Both the position numbers and the translations under genes were made by a program. Positions 6,481-7,305 of a stretch of 7,305 bases of DNA are shown in pieces. A model generated the notes under the pieces. It had not been told where the DNA came from and ran no database searches. It saw only the letters and a list, made by a program, of their open reading frames with translations. How positions within the stretch are numbered: position 1 is the stretch's first letter; the number at the start of each line of letters is the position of its first letter. This stretch comes from Tannerella sp. (GTDB taxonomy: Bacteria > Bacteroidota > Bacteroidia > Bacteroidales > Tannerellaceae): contig JAISYY010000061.1 of NCBI GenBank assembly GCA_031269635.1, positions 1 through 7,305 on the forward strand, in the 5' to 3' direction.

Positions 6481-6888
6481 TTACTCTGCTGCTTCTGCTA
6501 CAATTTCAACCGCTGCTTCCGATGTGGTTTCGGCCACCACTTCTGCACTCGTTTCGGTTGTTGTTGCTTCCGCAACGGCTTCGGCTACCGGCGCGAGCGT
6601 TTCAACCGGCGCTTCTGTTTTTGCAGATTCTGCGGTTAAGTTTTTTATAGAGATGTATGAGCGGTTGTTTTTCGTTTTGCGGAAAACAACTATGCCGTCG
6701 ATCAATGCGTAAAGGGTATGATCTTTACCTATGCCTACGTTTTCTCCCGGATGATGCGCCGTTCCACGTTGACGAACAATGATATTCCCTGCTTTGGCAA
6801 ACTCGCCGCCAAAGAGTTTTACACCAAGTCGTTTACTTTCCGATTCACGGCCGTTCTTCGAACTGCCAACTCCTTTTTTATGTGCCAT
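6481..6888 (-). CDS. rpmA: 50S ribosomal protein L27 with long acidic C-terminal tail
   Basis: L27 belongs to the large ribosomal subunit, and its N-terminus reaches toward the peptidyl transferase centre. The core (1-83) is canonical: MAHKKGVGSSKNGRESESKR, then GNIIVRQRGTAHHPGENVGIGKDHTLYAL and NNRSYIS. The N-terminus starts directly at MAHKKG, without the cleaved leader found in Firmicutes. L27 is normally about 85 residues. Here residues 84-135 add an Ala/Glu/Thr/Val-rich, almost lysine-free tail. Some Bacteroidota ribosomal proteins such as S16 are known to carry Ala/Glu-rich tails, so the tail may be natural. The stop at 6481 is probably a frameshift product (see 6396-6480). The gene follows rplU by 4 nt (TAG-AAAA-ATG), so the two are cotranscribed and perhaps translationally coupled. 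Confidence 0.96.
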   Translation of the reverse strand: MAHKKGVGSSKNGRESESKRLGVKLFGGEFAKAGNIIVRQRGTAHHPGENVGIGKDHTLYALIDGIVVFRKTKNNRSYISIKNLTAESAKTEAPVETLAPVAEAVAEATTTETSAEVVAETTSEAAVEIVAEAAE

Positions 6889-6892
6889 TTTT

Positions 6893-7228
6893 CTATTCTC
6901 CTTTCAACGTTTGTGCAACAATCTCTTTAATATTCACTTCCGTAAATTGTTGACGGTGACCGTTCAACTTACGGTGTCCTTTTCTTCTTTTTTTATGGAA
7001 GATAAGCACTTTTTCTCCCTTAACAAGCGGCGAAATGATTTCGCACACTACCTTTGCTCCTTCAACAGTCGGCGTCCCAACGGTGATTGCACCGTCCGCA
7101 TCGACTAATAACACTTTGTCAAATTCTACCGTCTCACCACTTTCCGCATTTTTAATGTGGTGTACGAACATTTTCTTTCCTTGCTCAACCTTAAATTGTT
7201 GGCCGTTAATTTCTACAATTGCGTACAT
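6893..7228 (-). CDS. rplU: 50S ribosomal protein L21
   Basis: L21 binds 23S rRNA in the large subunit. The product from the ATG at 7228 is 111 residues, close to the usual 103-106. It begins MYAIVEINGQQFKVEQGKK, the standard L21 opening, and contains the conserved KGEKVLIFHKKRRKGHRKLNGHRQQFTEV near the C-terminus (shown here only as the family signature: KKRRKGHRK..GHRQ). A GTG six codons upstream (7246) would add VNNKKQ-type residues, but the ATG matches the family start and is preferred. It is the first gene of the rplU-rpmA pair, a gene order conserved across bacteria. Confidence 0.97.
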   Translation of the reverse strand: MYAIVEINGQQFKVEQGKKMFVHHIKNAESGETVEFDKVLLVDADGAITVGTPTVEGAKVVCEIISPLVKGEKVLIFHKKRRKGHRKLNGHRQQFTEVNIKEIVAQTLKGE

Positions 7229-7305
7229 CTGTTTTTTATTATTCACAGGTTATATCCCGAAGGTGAGCATCACTCCGATACTGCTTTTTTACCCTCTAAG
7301 GAAAA
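7229..7305 (-). promoter_or_regulatory. Upstream leader of rplU, promoter not resolved
   Basis: This 77-bp stretch should hold the rplU leader. I find no clear TTTG / TAnnTTTG promoter in it, so the promoter probably lies beyond the window edge. A small hairpin is visible: GGTGA (7262-7266) with TCAC-T-CC (7270-7276) around GCA. It could be a leader structure, but the support is weak. Confidence 0.25.

Noticed and set aside
6481..6490. Programmed +1 frameshift at the rpmA stop, as in prfB
   Set aside because: The P-site codon GAG would re-pair poorly after a +1 slip and no upstream stimulating sequence is seen. A one-base insertion or error explains it more simply.
6530..6640. GCn/GAA-rich repetitive stretch taken as a possible tandem repeat array
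   Set aside because: It is the codon-level reflection of the Ala/Glu-rich L27 tail. No unit of constant length repeats.
7229..7246. Start of rplU at the upstream GTG (7246)
   Set aside because: L21 proteins begin MYAIVE..., which matches the ATG at 7228.

Overview
All recognisable genes lie on the minus strand and point to a Bacteroidota organism, probably of the order Bacteroidales. The grounds are a SusC/SusD outer-membrane pair, a promoter matching the Bacteroides TTTG / TAnnTTTG consensus, almost no Shine-Dalgarno sequences, and an IS5-family transposase resembling those of Porphyromonas and Bacteroides. The genus cannot be fixed from this window.

Reading in the direction of transcription (right to left): rplU (L21) and rpmA (L27) form a tight ribosomal pair with a 4-nt gap. 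The pair ends in a strong rho-independent terminator at 6335-6367. rpmA carries a long Ala/Glu-rich C-terminal tail. The sequence suggests the tail once ran 28 residues further in another frame, up to a stop 28 nt before the terminator. Next comes an AT-rich gap of about 500 bp. It holds an unidentified coding-like fragment on the plus strand (6081-6278) and, near its left end, the probable promoter and repeat-rich leader of the sus operon.

The centre of the window (989-5813) is a two-gene operon. It encodes a SusC-type TonB-dependent outer-membrane transporter (1088 aa) and its SusD-type surface lipoprotein (512 aa), 19 nt apart. Together they should bind a glycan or other oligomer at the cell surface and import it into the periplasm using TonB energy. 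No glycoside hydrolase, sulfatase, peptidase, sigma/anti-sigma pair or hybrid two-component regulator is visible beside them, so the substrate is unknown and the pair looks like an orphan within this window.

Downstream of susD is an insertion sequence. Its transposase (first 256 residues) runs off the left edge. It has its own close-to-consensus promoter, and several inverted repeats separate it from susD.

No tRNA, rRNA, CRISPR array or phage gene was seen. I see no clear new multi-gene system. The points most worth a second look are the rpmA tail and its apparent frameshift, the unidentified fragment at 6081-6278, the orphan SusC/D pair next to an IS, and the repeats around the susC promoter and the IS end.
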